Shown here in pieces: positions 42,299 to 55,031 of a stretch of 64,000 nt of DNA. How positions within the stretch are numbered: the first letter of the stretch is position 1; every line of letters starts with the position of its first letter. The position numbers and the translations under genes were made by a program. Source of the stretch: Torreya grandis. Its lineage: Eukaryota > Streptophyta > Pinopsida > Cupressales > Taxaceae. The notes under the pieces are model-generated. The model was given only the letters and a program-made list of their open reading frames with translations. It searched no databases and had not been told where the DNA came from. The stretch covers positions 1,136,501 to 1,200,500 of the forward strand of contig JARHVA010000639.1 in NCBI GenBank assembly GCA_037957365.1, written 5' to 3'.

Positions 42299-45200
42299 TG
42301 TTAGAGGTATAATCCACTGAGAGCGAGGGAGTGAAACAATGGATCTAAATAATTTTAACTTCAATTTTGATTCCTTTAAATTCTTAATCATTCAATACAT
42401 ACATTCATGAGGTATACATCATTCATAGTAATGAACAAGAAAGACATTGCAAGATCAAGCACATAACACATGTCATACATGGGAAAACCTCTTGGGGAAA
42501 AAAAATCACTCTCTAGCCTACAAACACATGGACTACTATCTTATAAGATGATTACAAAAAAGAGACTAATCAACTCCTTTAGACCTATAAACCTTGATCA
42601 TATCCTCTTGACCAAAGGTATTAAGTGAAACAATTATTCCAGAAGGGGCACCTTCCCCTAATATGATCAACTCCTTTAGACCACCTGCCTTAGTAAAACA
42701 CCTATTTTTCAAGGAGTAACTCCCCTAAGGAAGACCAACTCCTTTAGACCCTCCTTTGATAAGAACACTTCCACCTTAGAAATAATGTCTTTAACACCTG
42801 ATGATGGCTCTTTGGATATCACTCTTCTCACCTTTTAACAACTCTATCACCCAACACATCCTATTGGACAAAGCACATTACATACTTGAACCAAGAAATA
42901 TAGATCAATTAGGACACATTACATATCCCAACTAATCACACTCTTCAACTCTACACACTCAATGCATCCTTCATAGCAACAACTCTATCATAGCTTCAAA
43001 AATATGACTAGATGGTCATACACATAGTCCACACACAGATTTGGCTCTTAGATCAACCACCAAACTCACATAGTATTTACCTTGCCTTCACTCACACTCA
43101 AATAAAAAGAGCATTATTCTACCAACATAATTATGACCAAACAGGTCATATAAACAGTCCTCAAATTGATCTACTCATCAACTCATCCATAGGAAACTCT
43201 ACATGACACACTATATGCCTTCACCCTTAAGGCATCTCATATGGGTCACACTTAAGCACTGCCCCCTTTCAAAATAAGCCTAAGTCACTTTTAGGTCTTA
43301 TAGAGACCCATTCACCTTTTGATACATCTTTGAGCAAATTAAAAACATAGGACCAATTAAAAATACATAACCCCACTCCTTATGTCTCTAAGACATCCTC
43401 AAATGATCAAAGTCACTTTAGCTCACCTATGCATATGTTGAAACAACTCAAACAAAAACCTTATACATAGGAATGCCATTAACAAATATATAGTCAACTT
43501 CTTGATCATTTTTCATACTTAAAATAGATTGATCACACCTCTAAAAACCACATAGAGTAACCTTATTGAGTCTACGACACTCTTCAATAGCCAATTCATC
43601 ATGAAACATTGAAACAACATCTACATGAGCTCAAATATCCTTCTCAGGTCACTTGCATAACATATACAAAAACACAATCAAATTTGGAGCTCAATATCTT
43701 TCTATACACACTTTCAGATCTTCTAATCCATATATATAGATGCACCTTGGATTTCTTTACCATTTTGATTTTTAATACATAGTAAATTCATCTTCTATCA
43801 AAAGATATGGTCTAAAAACCAGACACTAGTCTTTCTTTCACAAATTCAAATATTCAAATATAAATGGTCACAGTTAATATTCAAACACTAATCTCAAATA
43901 TTGTGAACTCTTAGCTTAGGATCAATCTTAGACCTTTAATCTTGTCTAAGTATTAATGCATATACTACCAAAGCCAAATGTTAAACATCTGATAGTTGAT
44001 CGCATCTCATGTAATCTAAGAACTTTGACTCAACATGGTCCATCAATCTCTATAGATCAGTCATGAATTTAAAAATCAACACTCGCCATTTGATCAACTG
44101 TATCAATGCTCACTCATCATTGGATCATTATACTATACCTTTACTCAGTCATTAAAAATCATGCACCTATCCTCATCTCGCTACTTCTTGACTCCTTGGA
44201 GTAAATACTCACTTTTGATATTTCTCAAGCTTTAACATTTATAAAAGTGACTATGGTGATCCTTTCAATATGCATGAGTAGCCATTTTCACACCTCAATA
44301 ACTTCTTCTTTGCTTTAACACAATATCTCAAACTTAGACTAGATGTTTCCTCACATAGGAGAATCTAACCATATGACACACTGCTCCTAGAACCCTATGT
44401 GTGTGAGATATATTATAATTAAAGTGCCTTCTAAAAATATTCTATCACATAGCCAACCATGTCCAAACTTACCTGAGAGGCCAACTTTGAACATCCATAA
44501 CTTTTGTCATACTTCAGTGCATGAACTCAAATTTAACACAAATGATCTATGATTAAAACTAAACAAACCCATATGATTAGTTTATATTGACACCTTCATA
44601 CATGCAAGATATAACATCATCAAAATTATTTCTTGTATCTTTCTTACCTTATGCAAATTTGGCTAAATATGGAAAAACATAGTCAATCTACTTGGGAGCC
44701 CAACTAAGCATATGCATATCTTTTAACGTGCTAGATTGCATGATCTAAAAATTAACACAAATAAACTAGGTCCAAAATTGAACAAACCCATATGATTATT
44801 TTATCCTAAAACCTTCACGTATGTGAATTATAACCTCAGCAACATGCTTACTCAACTCTTTTTGGCCAATCTACAAATTTGGCTATGGGAAAATAATGAA
44901 TTTTGATTAAGAATCCAACTTTGCACCCTCAAATATTTAACCGCACTTAGATGTATGACTTGAGATCTAACACATAAAAAATAAGTACTAATTTAATCAC
45001 AAACATATGACCATCTCCCCTTGACATTTTCCCATATGGAAAAGGTGATGTCATCAAACTACCTACTCATATTTTATATCGCTAGACCCAAAGTGTCTAG
45101 ATGAGAACTATGATCAACCAGATGAATTCTACTTTTACACACAAGATCTCAAAGCATAGATAAAACCTTACGGATCTATTTCACATGATCCAATCACCAT

Positions 45201-45380
45201 AATAAACCCTTAACAGCTCTGATCCTTCAAACTCTAAAGATCAACTAAGCCACCTTCAAGCATACTTAGAACAGGCACATTGCACACTTTGTCAGTATCA
45301 CTTAGGCTATCAAATCAATTCATCCACTCACTAGGACATATCCATGACACCACCATGACATCACTAAAAAATCTTTAGCA
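42299..45380 (-). repeat. 5' LTR of element C, left copy (3.08 kb)
   Basis: In sense direction it starts tgctaaagattttttagtg at 45380 and ends cctctaaca at 42299. The first 1.4 kb (43961-45380) has no counterpart in the 3' LTR. A deletion at about 43201, relative to the 3' LTR segment 25765-26095, removes roughly 330 bp with the TATA box. Confidence 0.75.
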
Positions 45381-45385
45381 TGATT

Positions 45386-45530
45386 CACTAGGTTATGAGC
45401 TAGGTCAGCCAAATCAGCATGTCAATCGGCTGTATTAAGTTGACTGGGTTGACCCTATACAGTTTTGGGTAATTTTCACTTAGGAACTAATTTGCTCTTT
45501 GGCTGACCTAACTCATAACCTACTAAATTA
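45386..45530. repeat. Palindrome centre: two converging Tat LTR pieces with 84-bp spacer
   Basis: Left piece cactaggttatgagctaggt (45386-45413) pairs with the right piece (45498-45525) in reverse complement. The spacer 45414-45497 belongs by similarity to the right-arm Tat LTR: its reverse complement matches 11545-11630 in the left LTR. Confidence 0.8.
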
Positions 45531-48500
45531 TGTTGGAGAGTTGTCAGTGATGTCATGGTGGCATCATGGATATGTCCTGGTGAGTGGATAAAGTGCTATG
45601 ATATCCTAAGTGATAATGACAAAGTGTGTAATGTACCTTTTTAAAGTATGTTTGAAGGTGGCATAGTTGATCTTCATAGTTTAACTGATCAAATATGTTC
45701 AAGGCTTAGTATGGTGATTGGATCATGTGAAATAGGTCCCAAAGATTTTATCTTTGCTTTGAGAGATTTTGTGTACAAGTTGAATTCATCTAGTTGATCA
45801 TAGTTCTCATCTAGACATTTTGGGTCTAGTGGTATAAAATTTGAGTAGGTAGTTTGATGATATCACCATTTCCATGTGGGAAAATTTTAAGGGGATATGG
45901 TCATATGGTTGTGTTCAAATTAGTACTTAGTTGTTATGGACCAGATCTCAAGTCATGCATCAAAGTGTGGTCAAATATATGAGGGTGAAAAGTTGGCTTC
46001 TTAGTTAGAATTCATTGTTTTCCCATAACCAAATTTGTAGATTAGCCAAAAAAAGCTAAGAATGTTGATGAGGTAAATGTTCACACACATGAAGGTTTTA
46101 GGATAAAGTGATCATATAGGTTTTTTTAATTTTATACCTAGTTTATTTGTGTTAATTTTTAGATTAGGTGATGTACCATATCAAAATATGCATATGCAAA
46201 GTTGGGCTCCCAGGTAGATTGACTATGTTTTTCCATACTCAGCGAAATTTGCATAAGGTAAGAAAGAGTTGAGTGAGCATTTTTATGGTGTTATATCTTG
46301 CACATGTGAAGGTGTCAATAAAAATTGATCATATGGGTTTGTTTAGTTTTGAACATAGATAAATTGTACTAAATTTGAGTTCATGCGCTAAAGTATGGTA
46401 AAAGATATGGATTCTCAAAGTTGGCCTCATAGGCAGGTCTGGACATGGTTGGCTCTATGATAGAATATTTTGAAAAGGCACTTTAATAGCATTATATCTT
46501 GCACATGAGAGGGTTCCAGGAGTAGTGTGTCATATGGTTGGATTATCCTATGTGAGGATATCATCTGGTCTAAGTTTGAGATCCTATATCAAAGTGCATT
46601 AGAAGTTATTGAGGTGAAAAAATGGCTACTCATGCATATTGAAAGGGTCCCCATAGTTATTTTTGGAAGTATTAAATCTCGATCAAGATCAACGATGCGT
46701 GTTTGATACAAGGAGTCAAGAAAAAGTGAGATGAGGATAGGTGCATGATGTTTAACAATTGATAAAAGGTATATGATAATGATCCAATAGTGAGTGGGAA
46801 TTTTTACAATTGATCAAATGGTGAGTGTTGATCATTAAAGTCCTGATTGATCTATAGAGATGGATGGAGTGCATTGAGTCAAAGTTCCCAAATCTTATGA
46901 GATGAGATCAACTATCACATGTTTAAAATTTATATTTGGTGCTCTATGTATTAAAGCTCAGAAAAAATAAATGGTACGAGATTGATCTAAAGGTTAACTG
47001 TGACTATTTGTATTTGAATATTTGAATTTGTTAAGGAAAGAGCAGTGTTTTTTTTTGGACCATATCTTTTGATAGAAGATGAATTTGTTATTACAGTAAA
47101 AATAAAAGTGGTAGAGGACTCCAAGGTTCATCTAGATATATGGATTAAAATATCTAAAATTATGTATAGACAAAGATATTGAGCTCCAAAGTTGACTATG
47201 TTTTTTTTATATATTCTAAAAGTGACCCAAGAAGGATATTCAAGCTCATGTAGATGTTGTTTCAATTTTTCATGGTGAATTGGCTATTGGAGATTATTTT
47301 AGACTTCATAAGGTTACTCTATGTGGTTTTTGAAGGTGTGATCAATCTATCTTAATTATGAAAAATTCTTAAGATGTTGATTGTATGTTTGTTAATGGCA
47401 TTCCTATATATAAGGTCTCTATTTGAGTTATTTGAGCATATGCAGATGTGAGCTAAAGTGAATGTGATCATTTGAGGATGTCCTAGGGGACATAAGGAGT
47501 GTACCTATGTATTTTTAATTGGTCCTATGTTCTTAATTTTCTTGGAGATGTATCAAAAGATGAACGGATCTCTATATGACCTAAACGTGACTTAGTCTTG
47601 TTTTGAAAGGGGACAGTGACTAAGTGTGATCCATATGAGATGCCTTAAGGGTAAAGGCATATAGTATGGTTGATAAGGATTGATATTGTGATATTTTTAA
47701 TTGATGATTGATATATATAGTGGAACCACATGTGTTGGGTTCTAGATGTGTACGACTTAATTGGGGGAGTGTGACTGTTGAGTCAAGTGAAAGAGATAAC
47801 CTTTAAAAGAGAAGGTACAGGTCAGTGAGGACCAATAGAGAGCTAAGAGGATCAAACATTCTTGTCTAAGAAATGTGCTAAAGGTGATCACATAGGTCAT
47901 TGGACCTAATAATCTAGAAGAGGTAGAATGGGTGAGTATGTTCAAGAGACTATTTGAGAGAGGCATGTGCATGTGAATTATGGAGTGAAAGAGGGGTAGA
48001 GTGCCATGTGGATGAGTTGATGAGTAGATCAGTTTGATGACTATTTATATGACCTTTTGGTCATAATTATGTTATTAGAATAATACTCTTGCTATTTAAG
48101 TGTGAGCAAAGGCAAGGTGAAGACTATGTGAGCTTGGTGCTTGATCTAAGAGGTATAATAGTTTGTGGACTATGTGTATGACCATTTGGTCATATTGTTA
48201 AAGATATGATAGATTTGTTACTGTGAAGGATGCATTGAGTGTGTAGAGTTGAAGAGTGGGGTTAATTGGGATATGTGATGTGTCCTAATTGATCTATGTT
48301 TCTTGGTTCAAGTATGTAATGTGCTTTGGCCAACAAGGTATGTTGGGTAATAGAGTTATTGTTGAAAGGTAAGAAGAGTGATATCCAAAGATACATCATT
48401 AGGTGTTGAAGACATTAGTTCTAAGGTAGAAATTTTCTTATCAAAGGAGGGTTTAAAGGATTTGGTCTTCCTTAAGGGCAGTTGGTCCTTGTAAAATAGG

Positions 48501-48901
48501 TGTTTTAATAAAGGCAGGTGGTCTAAAGGAATTGATCATAGTAGGAGTAGGTGATCTTTATGTAACATGTATTTCACTAAATATGTTTAGTCAGGAGGAT
48601 TTGATCGAATTTTACATGTCTAAAGGAGTTGATCAGTGTTTTATTCGTAATCATATTATAGGACAATAGTCTATGTGTTTGTAGGCTTGAGAGTGGGTAT
48701 TATTCCCCACAAGGGTTTCCCATGTATGACATGTGTTATGTTCTTGATATTTCATTATCTTTATTTTTCATTACTATCAATGATGTATGCCTCATGAATG
48801 TATGTATTAAATGATTAAGAGTTTGAAGGAATTGGAATTGAAGCTGAAATTATCTAGATCCACTGATTCATCCCCCCTCTTAGTGGATTGTACCTCTAAT
48901 A
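45531..48901 (+). repeat. 5' LTR of element C, right copy (3.37 kb)
   Basis: It starts tgttggagagttgtcagtga and ends cctctaata. It is the inverted counterpart of 42299-45380. It retains the region deleted in the left 5' LTR, including atatatatag at 47711-47720. Confidence 0.8.
47711..47720 (+). promoter_or_regulatory. TATA box of element C 5' LTR, right copy
   Basis: atatatatag at the conserved position upstream of tggaaccaca. A transcript would start near 47745 and run into the gag-like frame. Confidence 0.5.
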
Positions 48902-48903
48902 AT

Positions 48904-48918
48904 TGGTATTAGAGTAGG
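48904..48918 (+). other. Primer-binding site of element C, right copy
   Basis: tggtattagagtagg, differing from the left copy by one C-to-T change, two bases after the LTR end. Confidence 0.8.
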
Positions 48919-49196
48919 TACTTTGGAGAAAGCCTAATAGCTTAAAGGTGATCCTAAGTAGGTAAAACTATGGCTAAGTGATTGAAGAAAGAAAATAAAT
49001 AGTGGAAGGTTGAGATCAAGGCACTTTAAGAATAAATATGTAATTTGAATAAGGATGCCAAAATGGAGGAGAATGTTATCAATGATCTCAAGGTTCAGCT
49101 AGTAGACTCCAAGAGAAGTTTATGTTCAAAAGAAAAGGACATCATGTTTGATAAATAATTTTATCATAACATTAGAGAAGATGACAACAAAGAAGA

Positions 49197-50564
49197 TGTT
49201 GATGTAGAAGATTGCACCCTTGGCAGGAGGCCGAGCTCCTACCTTCTTCATGCAACAATGGAAACTCCCCTCTCGCTTGTGGGACCGGCGAAGCTGGAGG
49301 GGAGAGTCTCTAGATAAGGGCTAACACCCTTTGATGTATCATTTAGGCCCTAGCTTCTCCAATTGATAACAAATAAAATGTAAAAAAAAGGGGGGGGGAT
49401 GAAAAGGGAGAAGGAGATGCTAAAAACAAAACCTAAGCCTAAAAAGAAGAAAAGGTGATACACCAGAAAATGTGATCCACCCAGCCCAAACATACACTTT
49501 TCACCAAAAAGGAGCACCTATACACTTCATCTGATGTGAGAAGACCTTCTACATTAGTGGGTCATGGGTCTATGGAGATACATGGAGGAAATAACTACCA
49601 GAGGCATTCTGAGACACATTGCAGTAGCATATCCGCTTCACCTACACTCCTCTATGGACACTTCTGACAGACCTGTAAAAGCAAAACTCAAAAATTGCAC
49701 CAAACATGATGAAATCATTTTGCAAAAGCATTTAAGAAAATGAATTAACACAAAATCAAATGCATAGACACATACTAAAGATGCAAAACTCAGAGTGGAG
49801 ATAAAAATGCTATGTTTCGATTCAAGGTAAATTTCTGGCATAACTCTACCTTACAAGCCCGAGAGATTTTTGGGCAGAGTTTTGCCTCAAGGCTGAGAGT
49901 CAAATCCTTTATCAAAAGAGAAGTTTACAATATATAGGAAGAGGAAGAGCAACTTGGTGCTTCTTGGGAAAGATTTTGGCGCTCTTTTCTACAAGTGGCC
50001 CATGTGTGTTCTGAATCTTGGGAAGAGGAAACCACTATTACAGATGTCATTCTTCAGAAAAGGCCTACAAAACCATGCTATACAATCACCAAAATTGACT
50101 TTGGCATTCAAACATTAATGCAAGATCATGGCCATGCCTCTTTATTGCAAATAGACTGTAGTTTATCCCCTCATCAATGCCAACTATAGAAAATAGGTCA
50201 CGCTGCTCATTTGCAATAACTCACCTTCCCTTCACCACTTGAATGCTTTGTCATTTTTGCTCCTTGTCTTCTTCCTACTCTTTCAGCCCTCGAGGGTGAT
50301 CTTCTAGTGGGTCATTGTGTTCCTTGGGACTTTTTCCATGATTTGGCACTTAGGCAGTTCAAAAACAATAGCTACTTCACTGTGTTAAATTTGACGTTCA
50401 CGCAGTTGTCACCCAATGGCTGTTTGTCTGCTTAAATTTGATGGCTTTCAAGACGTCACCATAGAAATGAACAAATTCATGCAAAATTAGAAAATGAAAT
50501 GGCCTAGAATAGTAGGGATAGAAGGGGACTGATTTTTGGCCTGTTGGGCAAAAAATGGTCAACA
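49197..50564 (-). repeat. LTR of the 4.5 kb element (3' LTR in sense)
   Basis: 1368 bp starting tgttgatg and ending ggtcaaca. It contains a poly-G run near 49388 and a 67-codon frame that recurs in the other LTR; that frame is an LTR feature and not a gene. Confidence 0.85.
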
Positions 50565-51550
50565 AATTAGTGACTCCTAGGGGAAGCATGCCTGCTATGC
50601 TTAAAGACCAGTTACCTTTAGTCCATTGGGTACGGAGTCAGATGTAGCTATGAAGAAAGGTTAGAAACATCCCAAAAGATCTAAGAATCAAACATGAAGC
50701 TTTTTACCCCACACGCAAAGGGAGACACACAAGGCTAAAAACACTACCTGTGCACACTCCACTTAGGGAAAACAGGAAAGAAACTGAAAGCAAACTACTA
50801 TGTACAACTAACCAAGAATATTTTCTTCCCTCCTAGATCAAAGGGAAATTTTCTTAAGTCCCCTTCCTAGAAAGAAGATTTATGGTGGTAGGCAAGTAGC
50901 TGAATAAAAAAGAGAGTTGGTGACCTACTCCCCTTGCCTGTCACCTGCATTGGCTGGTATCCGAGTGAATCAGATTCGAACATGCTCCCAACATATGTGT
51001 ACTCTATTTGTTCTTGGAAGCTTTTTGAATGTTGGTTCTTCATGTTAGTGCTCTTCACTAAGAAATCTGTGGCTGTTGGCTCATCACCATAAGCCTTTTG
51101 ACATGTATAGCTCCCTTGCAGTGCATCATGGTCTGACCCATTTCCTTCTGCTTCATTGAAGACTCTATCAGACTCATCCTCTACTCCCTCTTGGCCTTCT
51201 TGAAGAAGGGTGACTATGGTGATGTCTAAAATGGACTCATAAAATGATTGCTCATTCCACAGAACATCACCTCTTTATTCAAAGATTTCTTCTTCAAGGC
51301 CTTCCTCCAGGAAGATAGACCTCTCTTTTTCCTCCTCTAACTCAGGATCTTCAGTGTAGTCATCCTCCTCATCGAAGAAACAAGGAAGTTCATCCAACAA
51401 GGGGGAAGAGAGCTCACTATGCTTTTGTTCCTCCTCGTATTGTTGGAACATCTACATGTATGCGTGACCTGAGTCTTCTCCATTGCTGATGATGCCTTCA
51501 CAAAAAGCCTCAATGATGATTTCTTCTTCATTGTCACTCATGACAGCCCC

Positions 51551-52174
51551 CTAGAAAAATGTAGATTGGATCTTCTGCTCCTCACCTGCCTCTTGCAAAA
51601 TAGGTTCCTCTTTGAGAAGGGGTGAAGTGGGAAAACTGTGTGGAAGAGGAGGCAGTGCTTGAGCTAGAATCAAATGATTCTCCTCCTTCCATTTGGTCAG
51701 CACTTTATCGATATCAAGTGTGGCCTGATATTTCTCTTGGAAATGTGTAAGTGGGGTGTGTTTAGACATGGAATGTGTTGTTGGGTCTGAACCGTCCATC
51801 ACACACTAGCTGAGGAATCTCTCTTTAGATTCCAACTCTGTGATTCTCCTAGCTAGATCTTCTTGGAAGAGCCTTTCTTGGAGATCATAGGAATCATGGG
51901 TAGGAGTAGTTTTATCTTCCTCAAGGTCTTGAGAAAAACCTTGCTTCTCTTCTTTCCTATCCCATGATTCCATCATTTCCTTCCAAGTCAAGAGCATACC
52001 ATTAGGGTGAAAGATCTCAGAATTGGAAGTTTCCCTTCTGGTTGAAGGGTAACTAGGAGGGCTGCTTGGGGAGATGCCATAAAAAGGCTGAGCTTGATCA
52101 AAATTATAAGGACAACAAGGTCCATGATTTTTTGTAGAGGGATTATACATACAAAGGTGATTTCTTAATGGCAC
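51551..52174 (-). pseudogene. Internal gag-like frame of the 4.5 kb element
   Basis: Two open stretches (52174-51806 and 51802-51551) lie in the same frame, separated by one TAG. Together they give about 208 residues that are Pro-, Ser- and Glu-rich. Notable segments are NFDQAQPFYGISPSSPPSYP, RLFQEDLARRITELESKERF and TLDIDKVLTKWKEENHLILA. Two further minus-strand open stretches (51337-51537 and 50867-51058) lie in other frames, suggesting frameshifts. Position just downstream of the primer site suggests the N-terminal part of a gag, but no capsid motif or zinc knuckle was recognised. Confidence 0.4.
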
Positions 52175-52302
52175 CAGGCTGCTTAACCAGCTGATTCAAC
52201 TTAGAGTTGCCATTGGTGTTGATGCAAAAGCCTCCAAAGGTTGGTTGATTGAAGAACACACCAAAAATTCTTCAACTCTTTGGACATAACTTGTCTTAAT
52301 TG

Positions 52303-52320
52303 GTCCCACCAGGCATGCCA
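52303..52320 (-). other. Primer-site-like sequence of the 4.5 kb element
   Basis: On the minus strand tggcatgcctggtgggac starts five bases after the LTR. Its shape (TGG start, GGGAC end) resembles tRNA-complementary primer sites of plant gypsy elements. I cannot identify the tRNA. Confidence 0.45.
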
Positions 52321-52325
52321 AAAAC

Positions 52326-53694
52326 TATTGATGCAATGGATTGCACCTAGGGGTTGGAGGCTGAGCTCCTACCTTCATCACACAATAATGGAAACTCCCC
52401 TCTCACCTATGAGACCGGTGAAGCTGGAGGGGAGAGTCTCTAGATAAGGGCTAGCTCCCTCTGATGTATCATTTAGGCCTTGGATTCTCCTACTGCTAAC
52501 AAATAAAATGTAAAAAAAGGGGGGGGGGATGAAAATGGAGAAGGAGATGCTAAAAATAGAACCTAAGCATAAAAAGAAGAAAAAGTGATACAGTAGAAAA
52601 TGTGATTCACCCAGCCCGAATATACACTTTTCACCAAAAAGCAGCACCTATACACTTCATCTAAAGTGAGAAGACCTTCTGCATCAGTGGGTCAGGGGTC
52701 CATGGAGATATAGGGAGGAAATAACTACTAGAGGCATTTTGAGACACACTGCAGTAGCCTATTCGCTTCACCTACACTCCTCTATGGAAACTTCTGACAG
52801 ACCTGTAAAAGCAAAACTCAAAAATTTCACCCAACATGCTAAAATCATTCTGCAAAAGCATTTAAGAAAATGACTTAACACAAAATCAAATGCATAAACA
52901 CATACTAAAGATGCAAAACTTAGAGTGGAGGTAAAAATGCTATGTTTCGATTCAAGGTAAATTTCTGGCAAAGCTCTGCCTTACAAGCCCGATAGATTTT
53001 TGGGCAGAGTTTTGCCTCAAGGCTGAGAGTCGGATCCTTTCTCAAAAGAGAAGTTTACAATATATAGGAAGAGGAAGAGCAACTTGGCACTTCTTGGAAA
53101 ATATTTTGGCACTCTTTTCTACAAGTGGCCCATGTGCATTTTGAATCTTGGGAAGTGGAAACCACTGTTATTGATGTCATTCTTTAGAAAAGGCCTGCAG
53201 AACCATGTTGTATAATCACCAAAATTGGCTTTGGCATTCAAACATTAATGAAATAGCATGGCCATGCCTCTTTCCTACAAACATACTCTAGTTTGTCCCT
53301 CATCAATGCCAACTACAGAAAACAGGTCACACCACTCATCTGTAATAACTCACCTTCCCTTTGCCACTTGAATGCTTTGTCATTTCTACTCCTTGTCTTC
53401 TTCCTACTCTTTCAGCCCTTGGGGGTGATCTTCTAGCAGGTCAATGTGTTCCTAAGGACTTTTCCCATGATTTGGTGCTTAGGCAGTTTAAAAAGAATGG
53501 CTACTTCACTATGTTAAATTTGACATTCACGCGGCCATCACCCAACGGCTAGTTTGTCTGGTTAAATTTGATGGCTTTTGGGATGTCACCATAGAAATGA
53601 ATAGATTCATGCAAAATCAGAAAATGAAATGGCCTAGAATAGCAGGGACAGAAGGGGACGGATTTTTGGCCTATTGGGCAAAAACTGGTCAATA
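52326..53694 (-). repeat. LTR of the 4.5 kb element (5' LTR in sense)
   Basis: 1369 bp, start tattgatg (ancestral TG changed to TA) and end ggtcaata. Most differences from the other LTR are C-to-T or G-to-A, as expected from decay of methylated cytosines. Confidence 0.85.
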
Positions 53695-55031
53695 GAAGAA
53701 ATGAAGTATTAAGAGCAGATCAAGTATATTGAAGTACATGCATATAGATTGAAAGACATGGCCAACAAGGTCAAAAAAGATGAAGAGAAGATCAATATTC
53801 TTGAATATTGGTTAAGGATTAAAAATGTAAATCTAAAATAAAAAGAAGATGAGTGGAATCAACTGAAGTTTAAAATGAAGTCATTGAAAATTGAGCATGA
53901 TCTTGTTATATGCAATTTGGACAAGATGGAAAGGAAGCATGAGAAACATGAGCATGTGAAGAAGAATGAAAACTTGAAGAGCAATGTCATAAGGTCAACT
54001 AGAAAATGATGCAAGGTATGTTAGTTTATTTCATGGTCATTGTTATACATGTAATAAGTATGGTCATAGAGATAAGGAATTTAAAAGGAAGTCAGTCAAG
54101 AATGTATCCTCATGGAGCCTTGTAAGAAGAATCAATTGGTCTTCGAGAAATCATAACTTAGATCAGTCAAGAGGTATTTTTAATGATGTTATGTGTTTCA
54201 TTGTAATAAGAGTAGACATATTACTAGATTATGTCCAAATGGTGTTAAGAGGTCTTCAAAGTATGTTAAAGGATATAGAGATCTTAGAAGGTTTGAGAAA
54301 GGATAAAATCAGGTATGGAAACCAAAGGTAATCATTGTAAATTTTTCTATTCATAAGGTTGATAAGAAAGTTGTTTTAGAAGGATATGTTGCAAATCATG
54401 ATAAGATCAAGAATCAAGAAGGTAAGATGGTTGCAAAATACAAGAAGATTCAAACTTTGGTATGGAGACATACGGCAGTAAAGACTAAGGAGACTAAATT
54501 TGTTTAGTATAAAAGTCTTGTTGGATTGTTTTCCAAGGTAGAAAAAGAGTTATAATAAAATAAAGTCTAGAGTTTATGTTGACAAATTTTGTTGACAAGT
54601 TTGAAGTAGAGAATGTGTCAACTGTCTAGTTAGAAAAGGAAAATCAAAAATCTATTTATGTTGAAAATAGAGAGACCAAGATCAAGGAAAAGACCAAAGT
54701 ACTGGATGAGGTTAGTTATAAAGAGTGTATAGATCCATGTGAACATTCTATTATTGCTGATCAATTTTCATGAAAATAACATCAATTATCAGTATCTATT
54801 AATGAGATTCCAAACTACAAGGTGGATTCTTTAGATGAAAAGGTATGTCATGAATCTATGTTGTCTCCATGTGTTATCAATTATATATTAGAAGAGAAGG
54901 AGAGTGATATATAAAAGGAACCAATTTCCATAGTTAAGCTAAATAAGAAGAAGAACTATAAGTATCAATTGAGCAAAGAGGAACATGAATATGAGGAGTT
55001 GTGTGCAACTCCTGGTTACATAACATGGTAG

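Larger units (their letters stand above)
49197..53694 (-). mobile_element. Non-autonomous LTR retrotransposon, 4.5 kb, with gag-like internal frame
   Basis: Two direct repeats (49197-50564 and 52326-53694) flank a 1.76 kb interior. Outer ends are tgttga and tcaata (ancestrally tcaaca). The target duplication gaaga is perfect (49192-49196 and 53695-53699). The uninterrupted site is present in the other palindrome arm (aaagaagaaatgaagta near 42015-42035). A primer-site-like string and the main open frames are on the minus strand, giving the orientation. No protease, reverse transcriptase or integrase is present. LTRs look about 90% alike over a sampled 175 bp, suggesting a moderately old insertion. 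Confidence 0.85.
48970..55031 (+). pseudogene. Element C gag-like protein, right copy, split by a 4.5 kb insertion
   Basis: Exonic pieces are 48970-49196 and 53700-55031, together about the same length as the left copy. It starts MAK-TGA-LKKEN, the same early stop as the left copy. Lys/Glu-rich heptad-like sequence follows (NDLKVQLVDSKRSLCSKEKD; KMKSLKIEHDLVICNLDKME). A zinc knuckle is at about 54034-54075 (CYTCNKYGHRDKEF, last Cys changed to Phe). The second knuckle is frame-shifted by one missing base near 54203. The C-terminus matches the left copy (INEIPNYKVDSLDEKVCHES, ELCATP) and ends at TAG 55029-55031. Several private stops show independent decay after duplication. Inactive. Confidence 0.65.

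Noticed and set aside
49638..52971. Two similar 67-codon frames beginning MPEIYLESKHSIF (49638-49841 and 52768-52971)
   Set aside because: They sit at the same position in the two LTRs of one element, so the similarity is explained by LTR identity and not by a duplicated gene.
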